Shown here: positions 1 to 7,823 of the stretch, one piece after another
Layout: each line of letters opens with the position of its first letter
Numbering within the stretch: position 1 is the stretch's first letter
NCBI RefSeq assembly: GCF_014256275.1
Contig: NZ_JACCFE010000002.1
Location: 1,550,001 to 1,614,000 of the forward strand
Reading direction: 5' to 3'
Source of the DNA: Rhodococcus sp. 4CII
Lineage (GTDB): Bacteria; Actinomycetota; Actinomycetes; Mycobacteriales; Mycobacteriaceae
DNA length: 64,000 nucleotides
The notes under the pieces: model-generated
What the model saw: the letters and a program-made list of their open reading frames with translations, nothing else
Database searches by the model: none
What the model was told of the DNA's origin: nothing
Made by a program: the position numbers and the translations under genes

Positions 1-18
1 CCCCTACTGTGGCTCGTC

Positions 19-693
19 GTGATCGACGCGCAGACTCTCTCCGGCCCTATCGATATCGCTGCAATTCGAAACGTCCGGCGTTGGTCGCCGGGAGCGTGCG
101 TGTGGTGCGGAGACGACAACGCCGTGGAAATGTTCCGGAACGAACCTCGCTGTGGCACTTGCCGCGAGAAGGAATCGGTCATCGACGAGGCCCGCCGCTT
201 TCTCGGCATGTACGGCCTGCGTCCGCTCGGTGGCACGTTGCAGTCCGACGACGACGAAGAGCGTGAGCACCGGGTCAATGCCCGCGATGCCCGCCGCGAC
301 CTCAACGAGATGAAGCTCGCGGAACTCCCCGACCCGGCGGCGGTCCGCAAGGCCCTGCGCCCCCGCGCGGCGAGCGTGGTGTCGGAGCCGCGCAGCACCG
401 CGCATTCGGGAACGTCGACCGCCACCACCTCGAGCCGTCCGAGCACGTCCCGCACCTCCGCCACGCCGCCGGTCGCGCCGGTGCGTACCGACGCCGTCGA
501 CGTCGCCGCACTGGAAACCCGGGTGACGGGTCTGCTCGATCAGCTCTCGGCCATCGACGCTCAGATGAATCTCATCGGCGAACCGGCCGGCCTCGCCGCG
601 CGGGCCCGGATCAGCGACCTCGAGAAGCAGCGGGCCACGGTGCTCCGCACTCTCGCGGCCCTGGAGAAGGCCCGGATCGCGGCCGGCCAGTAG
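19..693 (+). CDS. Hypothetical protein with CxxC pairs and C-terminal coiled coil
   Basis: Product of about 224 residues, function unknown. The N-terminal third carries two Cys pairs (CVWCG and, about 15 residues later, CGTC), a spacing that could bind zinc as a small ribbon. A Ser/Thr/Pro-rich linker follows (about residues 115-155), and the last 60 residues (ALETRVTGLLDQLSAID to EKARIAAGQ) look like a coiled coil. The frame stays open to the left window edge, so the GTG used here may not be the true start and the gene may be truncated. High GC at third codon positions supports it as real. It could be a chromosome- or envelope-associated scaffold, but nothing here shows that. Confidence 0.6.
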   Translation: MIDAQTLSGPIDIAAIRNVRRWSPGACVWCGDDNAVEMFRNEPRCGTCREKESVIDEARRFLGMYGLRPLGGTLQSDDDEEREHRVNARDARRDLNEMKLAELPDPAAVRKALRPRAASVVSEPRSTAHSGTSTATTSSRPSTSRTSATPPVAPVRTDAVDVAALETRVTGLLDQLSAIDAQMNLIGEPAGLAARARISDLEKQRATVLRTLAALEKARIAAGQ

Positions 694-736
694 GCCACAC
701 GCTTCGGGCTGCGGCCGGGTGATACCCTCGCCCTTC

Positions 737-1123
737 ATGCAGCCCGCCTCCTCACCCACCGCGCTCGTCATCGACGCGAAGAAGCCGCCGATGGGCCCGA
801 TGCTGGTGACACCCAACGCCCGCATCAACGGTTATCCGGTGCCGCTTCGATGGGGGCACAACGTCATTCCGGCACCGCCCGGTGTGCATCACATCCAGAT
901 CTTCGTGCCGTGGATCGTGGAGCAGGGCAAGGCGCAGATCACCGTCGACAACCGGTACCACCCGGCGCCGCCCGTGTACTACGCGTCGCCGTTCAGCAGC
1001 TTCAGCAAGGGCGCCATCGGTCACCGGCCGGTGAAGAATCCGGGGCTGCTGGGACTGCTGCTCATTCTCACACCGGTCCTCGTGCTGATCCTCGCCGTCG
1101 TGGCGTTCGCCCTCTTCGGTTAG
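737..1123 (+). CDS. Hypothetical protein with one C-terminal membrane helix
   Basis: 128 residues if started at the ATG; an in-frame GTG 18 bases upstream is the alternative. The soluble part (residues 1 to about 95) has beta-rich stretches such as INGYPVPLRWGHNVIPAPPG and HHIQIFVPWIVEQGKAQITVDN. The last 25 residues form one strong hydrophobic helix (LLGLLLILTPVLVLILAVVAFALF) that ends at the C-terminus, so it is probably a tail-anchored membrane protein with its bulk in the cytoplasm. A TACCCT hexamer 8 bases before the ATG would suit a leaderless transcript. Similar short actinobacterial proteins exist, but I do not recognise a characterised family. Confidence 0.6.
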   Translation: MQPASSPTALVIDAKKPPMGPMLVTPNARINGYPVPLRWGHNVIPAPPGVHHIQIFVPWIVEQGKAQITVDNRYHPAPPVYYASPFSSFSKGAIGHRPVKNPGLLGLLLILTPVLVLILAVVAFALFG

Positions 1124-1140
1124 GTCTCATCGACGCATCA

Positions 1141-1162
1141 TTGACACTTTGCCTGATGTGTC
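1141..1162. promoter_or_regulatory. Possible TetR operator / promoter upstream of the P450
   Basis: TTGACA at 1141-1146 overlaps a perfect inverted repeat GACAC-N10-GTGTC (1143-1162), just before the P450 ATG at 1176. The P450 and the TetR gene overlap by four bases, so an operator here would let the regulator control both. No clear -10 box was found, and the repeat is short enough to arise by chance. Confidence 0.3.
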
Positions 1163-1175
1163 TCACCATCGATAC

Positions 1176-2396
1176 ATGACCGCACATGTGTCGAGCGTCT
1201 CATTCGTGCCGTGCTCCGGACAGTCGTGGCGTGCCCCGTGGCAGATGTACGCAGGCCTGCGCGACCACGACCCCGTCCATCACGTCGTCCCGGACGGCGA
1301 GCCCGAGCACGACTATTGGGTGCTGTCCCGGTACGCCGACGTCTACGCGGCCGCCCGGGACGCCGAGACGTTCTCCTCCGCCGCGGGACTCACCACGACG
1401 TACGGCGAGCTCGAGAAGATCGGACTCCAGGACAATCCGCCGCTGGTGATGCTCGACCCGCCCGACCACACCGCGTTCCGGCGGCTCGTCTCGAAGGGGT
1501 TCACCCCGCGGCAGGTCACCGCGGTCGAGCCCGCGGTCCGGGCGTTTGTCGTGGAGCGCATCGAGCAGCTGCTGGACGCGGGCGAGGGTGACGTGGTGAA
1601 GGAACTGTTCAAGCCGCTGCCGAGCATGGTCGTCGCCCACTACCTCGGTGTCCCGGAGGAGGACCGGGCGCAGTTCGACGGCTGGACCGAGGCGATCGTC
1701 GCGGCGAACGCGCAGGGCGACACGCTGCAGGCGACGGCCGCCGTCACCGATCTGATGCGCTACTTCGGCATCCTGATCGAGCGGCGCCGCACCGATCCCG
1801 AAGACGACACCATCTCGCATCTCGTTGCGAGCGGGATGGGAGCCGACGGCGATGTGCCCGGACTCCTCTCGATCCTCGGTTTCGCGTTCACCATGGTCAC
1901 CGGCGGCAACGACACCACCACCGGCATGCTCGGGGGTGCGGTCCAGTTGCTCACCACCCACCGGGAGCAGAGGCGGGACCTGATCGAGCACCCGGAGCTG
2001 ATCGGTGACGCCGTCGAGGAACTGCTGCGACTCACGTCGCCCGTGCAGGGCCTCGCACGCACCGCGACCCGGGATGTCGAGATCGGGGGCACCGTCGTTC
2101 CCGCGGGCCGGAAGGTGTTCCTGCTGTACGGTTCCGCGAACCGCGATCCCCGCCAGTTCGGACCGGACGCGGAGGAGCTGGATGTGCGTCGCAGGCCGAA
2201 GCAGATCCTCACGTTCAGTCACGGAGCCCATCACTGCCTCGGTGCGGCCGCCGCGCGTATGCAGGCCCGGGTCGCCCTGGAAGAACTCCTGACCCGGTGC
2301 CCCGACTTCACCGTCGACATCGACGCCGTCCGGTACGCCGAAGGGAACTACGTGCGCCGCCCGACGAGCGTCCCGTTCCGGGCGTGCGGCGCATGA
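1176..2396 (+). CDS. Cytochrome P450
   Basis: Heme-thiolate monooxygenase of 406 residues, normal length for a soluble bacterial class I P450, needing ferredoxin and reductase encoded elsewhere. Diagnostic motifs are present: I-helix GGNDTT (about residues 243-248, with the oxygen-activating acid-Thr pair), K-helix ELLRL (ExxR), and the heme loop FSHGAHHCLG with Cys354 as axial ligand. The ATG at 1176 is preferred; a TTG 27 bases upstream is in frame but overlaps the promoter-like region. The stop overlaps the ATG of the following TetR gene (ATGA), so the two are coupled. Substrate unknown; the N-terminal pattern resembles CYPs acting on small lipids or terpenoids, which is only an impression. 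Confidence 0.95.
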   Translation: MTAHVSSVSFVPCSGQSWRAPWQMYAGLRDHDPVHHVVPDGEPEHDYWVLSRYADVYAAARDAETFSSAAGLTTTYGELEKIGLQDNPPLVMLDPPDHTAFRRLVSKGFTPRQVTAVEPAVRAFVVERIEQLLDAGEGDVVKELFKPLPSMVVAHYLGVPEEDRAQFDGWTEAIVAANAQGDTLQATAAVTDLMRYFGILIERRRTDPEDDTISHLVASGMGADGDVPGLLSILGFAFTMVTGGNDTTTGMLGGAVQLLTTHREQRRDLIEHPELIGDAVEELLRLTSPVQGLARTATRDVEIGGTVVPAGRKVFLLYGSANRDPRQFGPDAEELDVRRRPKQILTFSHGAHHCLGAAAARMQARVALEELLTRCPDFTVDIDAVRYAEGNYVRRPTSVPFRACGA

Positions 2397-2986
2397 ACGC
2401 CGACTGGATGCGCGACGAACGCCCCCGCCTCGCCGCGGAGCGGATCCTCGACGTCGCCGCGCGGCTGTACGTCGAGAACGGCATCGCCGCTGTCGGGATG
2501 GCCGAGGTCGCCCGCGCGGCCGGATGTTCCCGCGCCACGTTGTACCGCTACTTCGACAGCAGGCAGTCGTTGCAGCTGGCCTTCGTCCACCGCGAGGCCC
2601 GGCGCATCGGCGTGCTGGTCGCGGAACAGGTGCCGGCGACGGGTGATCCGAAGGACGTGATCGTCGATGCCGTGCTGACGGCGATCCGTCTGGTGCGCGC
2701 GGATCCGACACTGGCCGCCTGGTTTCAGCTCGGCGACTCCGGCCTGGCCGCGCAGATCGCTCATTCGTCGGACGTCATCGAATCGCTCGGCACCGCCTTC
2801 CTGGGGCAGGCGGGGTTCAGCGGCGAGGAGTCGTCCCGCAGGGCGCGGTGGCTCGTCCGCATCATCGTGTCCCTGCTCACCGTCCCCGGTCTCGACGACG
2901 CCGACGAACGCGCGATGCTCGAGCAGTTCGTTGCGCCCGCCCTGGCCGCACGCGAGACCGACGACCGGGACGCTCGTTCGATCTGA
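2393..2986 (+). CDS. TetR-family transcriptional regulator
   Basis: 197-residue one-component repressor. The N-terminal helix-turn-helix is typical (AAERILDVAARLYVENGIAAVGMAEVARAAGCSRATLYRYFDSRQSL, about residues 12-57); the C-terminal ligand domain is divergent, as usual. The ATG overlaps the P450 stop by 4 bases, which fixes the start and suggests it regulates the P450 and itself in response to a substrate or product. A strong stem-loop spans its last codons and stop. Confidence 0.9.
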   Translation: MNADWMRDERPRLAAERILDVAARLYVENGIAAVGMAEVARAAGCSRATLYRYFDSRQSLQLAFVHREARRIGVLVAEQVPATGDPKDVIVDAVLTAIRLVRADPTLAAWFQLGDSGLAAQIAHSSDVIESLGTAFLGQAGFSGEESSRRARWLVRIIVSLLTVPGLDDADERAMLEQFVAPALAARETDDRDARSI

Positions 2987-3002
2987 CGCAACGAGCGTCC
3001 CG
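2966..3002. terminator. Stem-loop terminator overlapping the TetR stop codon
   Basis: CGGGACGCTCGTT (2966-2978) and AACGAGCGTCCCG (2990-3002) form a perfect 13-bp stem with an 11-nt loop that contains the TetR TGA stop (2984-2986). It sits between convergent genes and has no T-run, as is common in high-GC actinobacteria. It could act in both directions. Confidence 0.75.
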
Positions 3003-3031
3003 TTCGTCGGGAGGTGGGGCGGGCAGAACCA

Positions 3032-3382
3032 TCAGGGGACGGAAAAGTAGCCCAGACCTGGCACGATCGTGGTCGAGGATGCGCCGATCGTGCAATTCAC
3101 TCCCAGAGTGAACACCGGGCACATGCTCGTCGCTGACAACCGCATGGCGCCCGGCCCGGGAGTCACACCGGCGGATGCGGCCAGTGACACCGTGGCGAGG
3201 GGGAACGGGTCACCGATGACCCCGGTGAACGGGACCTGGAACGCCGTCGTGGTCACCGACACCCAATCCGGGACGGCGGCAGCGGTGCCGTCCGAGCCGG
3301 CGGAGATCGCCTCCTCTGTGGCGCAGGTGCCGACGATCGGGCCGAGACGTCTGCACCTCTCTGCCATGGTCGCCTTTCCCAT
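3032..3382 (-). CDS. Small hypothetical protein
   Basis: 116 residues with no recognised domain. The start is chosen because AGAGGA lies 5 bases upstream of this ATG; a second ATG (MAERCRR) is 15 bases further in. Composition is rich in Val, Thr, Ala, Gly and Pro with four to five Cys (including SMCPV and GVNCTIG), and the second half looks beta-stranded (PDWVSVTTTAFQVPFTGVIGDPFPLATVSLAASAGVTP). No signal peptide is evident. It is convergent with the TetR gene and upstream of nothing co-directional except the egt operon. The opposite strand is also open over much of this stretch; the ribosome binding site decides in favour of this strand. Confidence 0.45.
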   Translation of the reverse strand: MGKATMAERCRRLGPIVGTCATEEAISAGSDGTAAAVPDWVSVTTTAFQVPFTGVIGDPFPLATVSLAASAGVTPGPGAMRLSATSMCPVFTLGVNCTIGASSTTIVPGLGYFSVP

Positions 3383-3440
3383 TCGTTCCTCTACGTGAAT
3401 GGGAAAGAGTGCGCGGGCACACCGTGCCACACACGTGGGG

Positions 3441-4415
3441 TCAGCTCCGCGCGGCGCACACGAGCGCGAAGCGATCCTCGGGATCGCTCCAGGTACGGTC
3501 GACGCCGAACCCTGCTTCCGCCAATTCCCCGCGAATGCCGTCGAGGGTGAACTTTGCGGAGATCTCGGTCCGCAACTGCTCACCTTCGGCGAACTCGACG
3601 TCGAGATCCAATTCGCCCACGTGCACCGACATCGCGCGCCTGGCCTCGAGCCGCATCTCGATCCACTCGTTGCCGGCGTCCCACAGCGCGATGTGCCGGA
3701 ACTCGTCCAGCGGGAAGTCCGCATCCAGTTGCGAATTGAGTACCCGCAGCACATTCAGGTTGAACTGCGCGGTCACCCCGGCCGCATCGTCGTACGCCGG
3801 TACGAGGACGGCGGGATCGGTGACCAGACCCACGCCGAGGAGGAGGTGCTCCCCCGGCTCGAGGACATCGGCGATCCCGGAGAGGAACTCGGCACGCTCG
3901 GCGGGCACCATGTTGCCGAGGGTGCCGCCGAGGAAAGCGATCGTGCGGCGACCGCCGCGGGGCAGGTGGTGCAGCGACTCGGTGAAGTCGCTGACGACGC
4001 CGCGCACGGTCAGATTCGGGAACTCCACACCGATCTGCTCCGCCGCGCTCTCGAGCGCGGACACCGACACGTCCTGCGGCACATATGTATGGAGGCTTCC
4101 GTGCCGAGTGCCCGCCTCGAGCAGGAGCCTCGTCTTCTCCGACGACCCGGACCCGAGTTCCACGAGGATCTCCGGAGCCGCGACCTCGGCGATCTCCCCC
4201 GAATATCGCCGGAGCAGTTCCCGTTCCGTGCGCGTGGGAAAGTATTCGGGCAGGGCCGTGATCTGCTCGAACAACTCGCTCCCACGGGCATCGTAGAAGT
4301 ATTTGGGCGGCAGCCACTTCGGGTTCGACGTGAGCCCGACGGTGGCGTCCTTGCGCAGAGCGGCCTTCAACTGCTCGGGCTGCAGGTACACGTCGAGTGT
4401 CGGTGTGGTGGTCAT
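3441..4415 (-). CDS. egtD: Histidine N-alpha-methyltransferase EgtD (ergothioneine biosynthesis)
   Basis: SAM-dependent enzyme that trimethylates the alpha-amino group of histidine to hercynine, the first committed step of ergothioneine synthesis. 324 residues, standard length. The N-terminus (LTSNPKWLPPKYFYDARGSELFEQITALPEYFPTRTE) is the characteristic EgtD/DUF2260 substrate region, and VELGSGSSEKTRLLL is the SAM-binding motif I. Its ATG overlaps the egtC stop as TAATG, so it is translated as the last gene of the egtABCD unit. Confidence 0.95.
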   Translation of the reverse strand: MTTTPTLDVYLQPEQLKAALRKDATVGLTSNPKWLPPKYFYDARGSELFEQITALPEYFPTRTERELLRRYSGEIAEVAAPEILVELGSGSSEKTRLLLEAGTRHGSLHTYVPQDVSVSALESAAEQIGVEFPNLTVRGVVSDFTESLHHLPRGGRRTIAFLGGTLGNMVPAERAEFLSGIADVLEPGEHLLLGVGLVTDPAVLVPAYDDAAGVTAQFNLNVLRVLNSQLDADFPLDEFRHIALWDAGNEWIEMRLEARRAMSVHVGELDLDVEFAEGEQLRTEISAKFTLDGIRGELAEAGFGVDRTWSDPEDRFALVCAARS

Positions 4416-5158
4416 TATGCTCCCATCTCGAGCGGGGTGACGATCAGGTGTCCGGGGCGAGCGCTGACGAAGTGACGGTCCGGAATCGACTGCCACGCAG
4501 GGTCGTCGTCGTAGGGTTCGGACATCACGATGGCCCGCTCGTCGTCGACGAGCGCCGACAGCGAGTGGTGCCAGGTGGTGGCCCAGAGTTCACTGCCGTT
4601 GCTCAAGAGCAGATTCAGACGGGATCCCGGCGCTACGGCATCGACGGAACGGACGAGTGTGCTCATCGCCTTCTCCGGGTCCAGCTCGCCGAGGGCGCGG
4701 CGCAGAAGCAGCCACAGCGCGGCGGAGTCGGTCGGCGCCTCCAGTTGCAGGAGATCGGCGACCGCCAGGTCGCCCACCAGCGCGCCGAGGGACTCGGGCC
4801 ATCCGCGCACCACCCCGTTGTGGCTGAAAGCCCAGGTCTCATCGGAGAACGGCGCACATGCCGTGTGCTGTACGGGCATACCGACGGTTGCCGACCGCGC
4901 GGCCGCCACCACGGCCCCGGAGCGGATGTTCGGCAACATCTCTCGCACGACGGGGTCGGACCAGAGCGGCTGAGCGCTGCGGTACCGGGAGAATCCGTCC
5001 CGTCCCCACCACCCCACCCCGAATCCGTCGGCGTTGATCGTTCCCCCGCCCCGCATGTCGCGCGGCGCGTACGACTGGCGCAGCAGCGAGTTCTCGCCGC
5101 GGCTGACGAGGTCGCCCACTGAGTGTTCCGGTCCCAGATAGCCCAGGTGTCGGCACAT
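4415..5158 (-). CDS. egtC: Gamma-glutamyl-hercynylcysteine sulfoxide hydrolase EgtC
   Basis: Class II (Ntn-type) glutamine amidotransferase-like hydrolase, 247 residues, removing the gamma-glutamyl group from the EgtB product. The start is fixed by the family: the catalytic Cys must follow the initiator Met (MCRHLGYLG). Further class II motifs are NADGFGVGWW and the SHNG segment (WAFSHNGVV). It starts 1 base after the egtB stop and overlaps egtD by 1 base, so it is in a coupled operon. Confidence 0.95.
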   Translation of the reverse strand: MCRHLGYLGPEHSVGDLVSRGENSLLRQSYAPRDMRGGGTINADGFGVGWWGRDGFSRYRSAQPLWSDPVVREMLPNIRSGAVVAAARSATVGMPVQHTACAPFSDETWAFSHNGVVRGWPESLGALVGDLAVADLLQLEAPTDSAALWLLLRRALGELDPEKAMSTLVRSVDAVAPGSRLNLLLSNGSELWATTWHHSLSALVDDERAIVMSEPYDDDPAWQSIPDRHFVSARPGHLIVTPLEMGA

Positions 5159-5159
5159 C

Positions 5160-6464
5160 TCAGCAGTCGTCTCCCGGAAGGTCCCGGGCGCAGCGGAATC
5201 CGGAGAAGATCTGCCGGCGGATCGGGTGGTCCCAGTTGCGGAACGTCGCCCGGCACGCCACCGGGTCGGTGCCGAACGAACCACCGCGCAGCACACGGTA
5301 GTCGCCGCCGTAGAACACCTCCGAGTATTCGCGGTACGGGAACGCCGCGAAACCGGGATAGGGCTCGAAGGGCGACGACGTCCACTCCCATACGTCACCG
5401 ATCAGCTGGTGGACGCCGAGCGGGGATGCACCCGACGGATATGCCCCGACCACGGCGGGACCGAGATGACGCTGCCCGAGGTTGGCTCGTGAACTGTCGG
5501 GTTCGCCGTCACCCCAGGGGAATCGGCGCGACCGCCCGGTGAACGGATCCCAACGTGCCGCCTTCTCCCATTCGGCTTCCGTCGGTAGCCGCTTGCCGTC
5601 CCAGCGCGCGAACGCTTCGGCTTCGAAGAAGCAGACGTGCACCACCGGTTCCTGGAGATGGATCGGAACGGTGACTCCGAACCTTCGGCGCCACCACGTT
5701 CCGCAGCCGTCGTTCTCCCAGAACTGGGGCGCCTCCAGTCCCGCCTCGACGCGGTGGGCCCATCCTCGCTCACTCCACAGTTCCGGCCGGGCATAGCCGC
5801 CGTCGTCGACGAACTCGAGGTAGCGGCCGTTGGTGACGGGGACCGCATCGATGACGAACGCGGGAAGGTGCACGGGATGCGCGTCCCGTTCGTTGTCGAG
5901 CGCCCACGGTTCGTCGGAGGTTCCCATCGTGAACTCGCCCGCGGGGATGATCACCTCGTCCACGGCGATCACACCACCGATGCGCGGCGCGCTCTCCGCG
6001 GCCAGCACGGCTGAGCCGGAACGCAGTTGGTGGGTGGCGAGCATGGTTTCGGCGTGCTGCTGCTCGTGCTGAGCGATCATGCCGAACGCGAATCCGTTCT
6101 CCTCGAGCGGCCGGCCCCGGAAGGTGCTGCCGTCGAGGACGTCCCACGCCTTGTCCCGAACCGTACGCACGTATTCCCGAGCCTCGTCCGGGTTGAGCAG
6201 CGGCAGCGACGGCCTGGAATTTCTCGAATGCTTGAATGCGTCGTACAACTCGTCGATGTCGCGGCGAACCGGTTCGCGGCCACCGACGTCGCGGACGAGC
6301 CACAACTCTTCCTGATTGCCGATGTGCGCGAGATCCCAGACGAGTGGGCTCATCAGCGGAGAGTGCTGTGCGACGAGGTCCTCCCCGTCCACGCAGTCCG
6401 TCAGTCCGGCGGTGCGCTCGCGCGCCCGGGTCAGCACGGTCTCGATCTTCTCGCGGGTACCCAT
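5160..6464 (-). CDS. egtB: Hercynine oxygenase EgtB (iron-dependent sulfoxide synthase)
   Basis: Non-heme iron enzyme that couples hercynine and gamma-glutamylcysteine with oxygen to form the sulfoxide. 434 residues. The N-terminal DinB-like domain carries the iron ligand motif QHEQQHAETM; from about residue 150 (VIIPAGEFTMG) the formylglycine-generating-enzyme-like domain follows, ending in VLRGGSFGTDP and RNWDHPIRRQIFSGFRCARD. The start ATG overlaps the egtA stop (TGATG). The same frame stays open far upstream, but that part is antisense-like sequence inside egtA. Confidence 0.95.
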   Translation of the reverse strand: MGTREKIETVLTRARERTAGLTDCVDGEDLVAQHSPLMSPLVWDLAHIGNQEELWLVRDVGGREPVRRDIDELYDAFKHSRNSRPSLPLLNPDEAREYVRTVRDKAWDVLDGSTFRGRPLEENGFAFGMIAQHEQQHAETMLATHQLRSGSAVLAAESAPRIGGVIAVDEVIIPAGEFTMGTSDEPWALDNERDAHPVHLPAFVIDAVPVTNGRYLEFVDDGGYARPELWSERGWAHRVEAGLEAPQFWENDGCGTWWRRRFGVTVPIHLQEPVVHVCFFEAEAFARWDGKRLPTEAEWEKAARWDPFTGRSRRFPWGDGEPDSSRANLGQRHLGPAVVGAYPSGASPLGVHQLIGDVWEWTSSPFEPYPGFAAFPYREYSEVFYGGDYRVLRGGSFGTDPVACRATFRNWDHPIRRQIFSGFRCARDLPGDDC

Positions 6465-7678
6465 CAGCGGTCCTCGCTCGGAGCCTGGCCCCGGCAACAT
6501 CGTTCGGCGGCGGTGTCGAGCAGTCTCACGAACTCGGGGTCGGGCGAGTACGATGCCGCCAGCGACAGCAGAGCTGTTGCCGCAGCTCGCAGTTCGAGGT
6601 CTGCCAGCCCGAACTCGGCCGCGTCGCGCCAGCGTTCGGACGTGGGCAGCGCCGCGGCGAGGGCCTCTGCCATGGCACCCGGGCCCGACAGCAGCGCGTC
6701 GATCGCCGCCACCGGAACCCGCCACTGATCGCCCGGTTGCGCGTCGAGGTATCGCACCTCCAGATGACCGGCAGCGCGGACGGGCGGGAACAGGGTGGTG
6801 AGGTGATAGTCGAGGTCCGCGGCGGTCGGGCGTTCGATCACGCCGTCCAGCGCCCCGTCGGCCCAGTCCGCGAACGTGACTCCGTCGGGCGCCGTCCAGT
6901 CCGTTCCCTCGTTGCGTATACACAGCAGCGGCACGTCCAGCACCCAGCCCGCATAGTCTGCGGCGTGCGGAGTTCCGGTGGTGCGCGGCGAATCGAGTTC
7001 GAGCCACGTGCGCATCCGCTGCGACGCCCACTGCCCGTCGGGCACCCCGTACAGCCGGGGCGAACACGCGAAGGCCGCGATCAACGCGGGGCCGATGGCG
7101 TGCAGCAGATTCCAGCGCCTCTCCACTGCGGCCGGATCGGCCCCGGCGTCCACGCTGACCTGCGTTGCAGCGGTGTTGCACATCATGAGTTTCCCGAAAG
7201 GCCCGATCCCGGCGAAACGGGATTCCATGGCGCAGTAGCGGGGCGACTGGAGGAGACGTTGGGCGGGTCTGCGCGTGTCCGCGGCCTCGGACGCCATGAG
7301 GATCGAGCGGGAGGACAACAGACCCGCGAGAACCTCCTGGTCTGCGACGAGATAATCACACAACTCACGCGCGGAGTGGTAAGGAGCGCTGGACAGTTCG
7401 ATCTGTCCGCCGGGTTCGACTGTGACGGCGCTGCCACCGGGGAGGGGCTGGGCAGGGGAAGAAGGATCGATGGTTCGGGGGGTGTGCGGGCCGAGAGCTT
7501 CGGCGAGAGCGGCGAGATCGGGGCGCACGTGTTCCGGCAGTTGCGCGGTCAGCCACTCCAATTCCGCGCCGATCAGCTGCGGTGGGCCCAGTTTGAAGCA
7601 CACGCCACCGAGGTACGCCTCCGCCGCCGGCCGCGACGTGAGACACGTTGCCTCGACGGACTGAACTGCAGTAGCCAT
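6464..7678 (-). CDS. egtA: Glutamate-cysteine ligase EgtA
   Basis: ATP-dependent formation of gamma-glutamylcysteine, the sulfur donor for EgtB. 404 residues, member of the actinobacterial EgtA / GCS2-like ligases: GAELEWLTAQL near the N-terminus, ALPGGSAVTVEPGGQIELSS-type substrate loop (here PLPGGSAVTVEPGGQIELSS), and MMCNTAATQVSVDAG in the centre. A strong Shine-Dalgarno (GGGGAGGG) precedes the ATG. It is first in egtABCD, 145 bp from a divergent egtE-like gene, so both are probably controlled from that interval. Confidence 0.93.
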   Translation of the reverse strand: MATAVQSVEATCLTSRPAAEAYLGGVCFKLGPPQLIGAELEWLTAQLPEHVRPDLAALAEALGPHTPRTIDPSSPAQPLPGGSAVTVEPGGQIELSSAPYHSARELCDYLVADQEVLAGLLSSRSILMASEAADTRRPAQRLLQSPRYCAMESRFAGIGPFGKLMMCNTAATQVSVDAGADPAAVERRWNLLHAIGPALIAAFACSPRLYGVPDGQWASQRMRTWLELDSPRTTGTPHAADYAGWVLDVPLLCIRNEGTDWTAPDGVTFADWADGALDGVIERPTAADLDYHLTTLFPPVRAAGHLEVRYLDAQPGDQWRVPVAAIDALLSGPGAMAEALAAALPTSERWRDAAEFGLADLELRAAATALLSLAASYSPDPEFVRLLDTAAERCCRGQAPSEDR

Positions 7679-7823
7679 TCGACCCTCCCCTTCGGGCGCC
7701 GCCTGAACGTCGTTATCGACATTAGAGCGCCTCGGCCGTCGATGCACGCCCCATCGGCATACTTTTCGAGGAACCTTCACAGGTACGTTCGAATCCAGTC
7801 ACCGCGAAAGGGAGGTATCGGAC

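Noticed and set aside
6465..7181. Long open frame continuing egtB upstream
   Set aside because: The sequence is Arg/Gly/Ala-rich out-of-frame egtA; the family start (MGTREKIETVL) and the TGATG overlap fix the true egtB start.
7785..7800. T-loop-like GTTCGAATCC suggesting a tRNA
   Set aside because: No acceptor, D or anticodon stem can be built around it, and it lies in the egtA/egtE promoter region.
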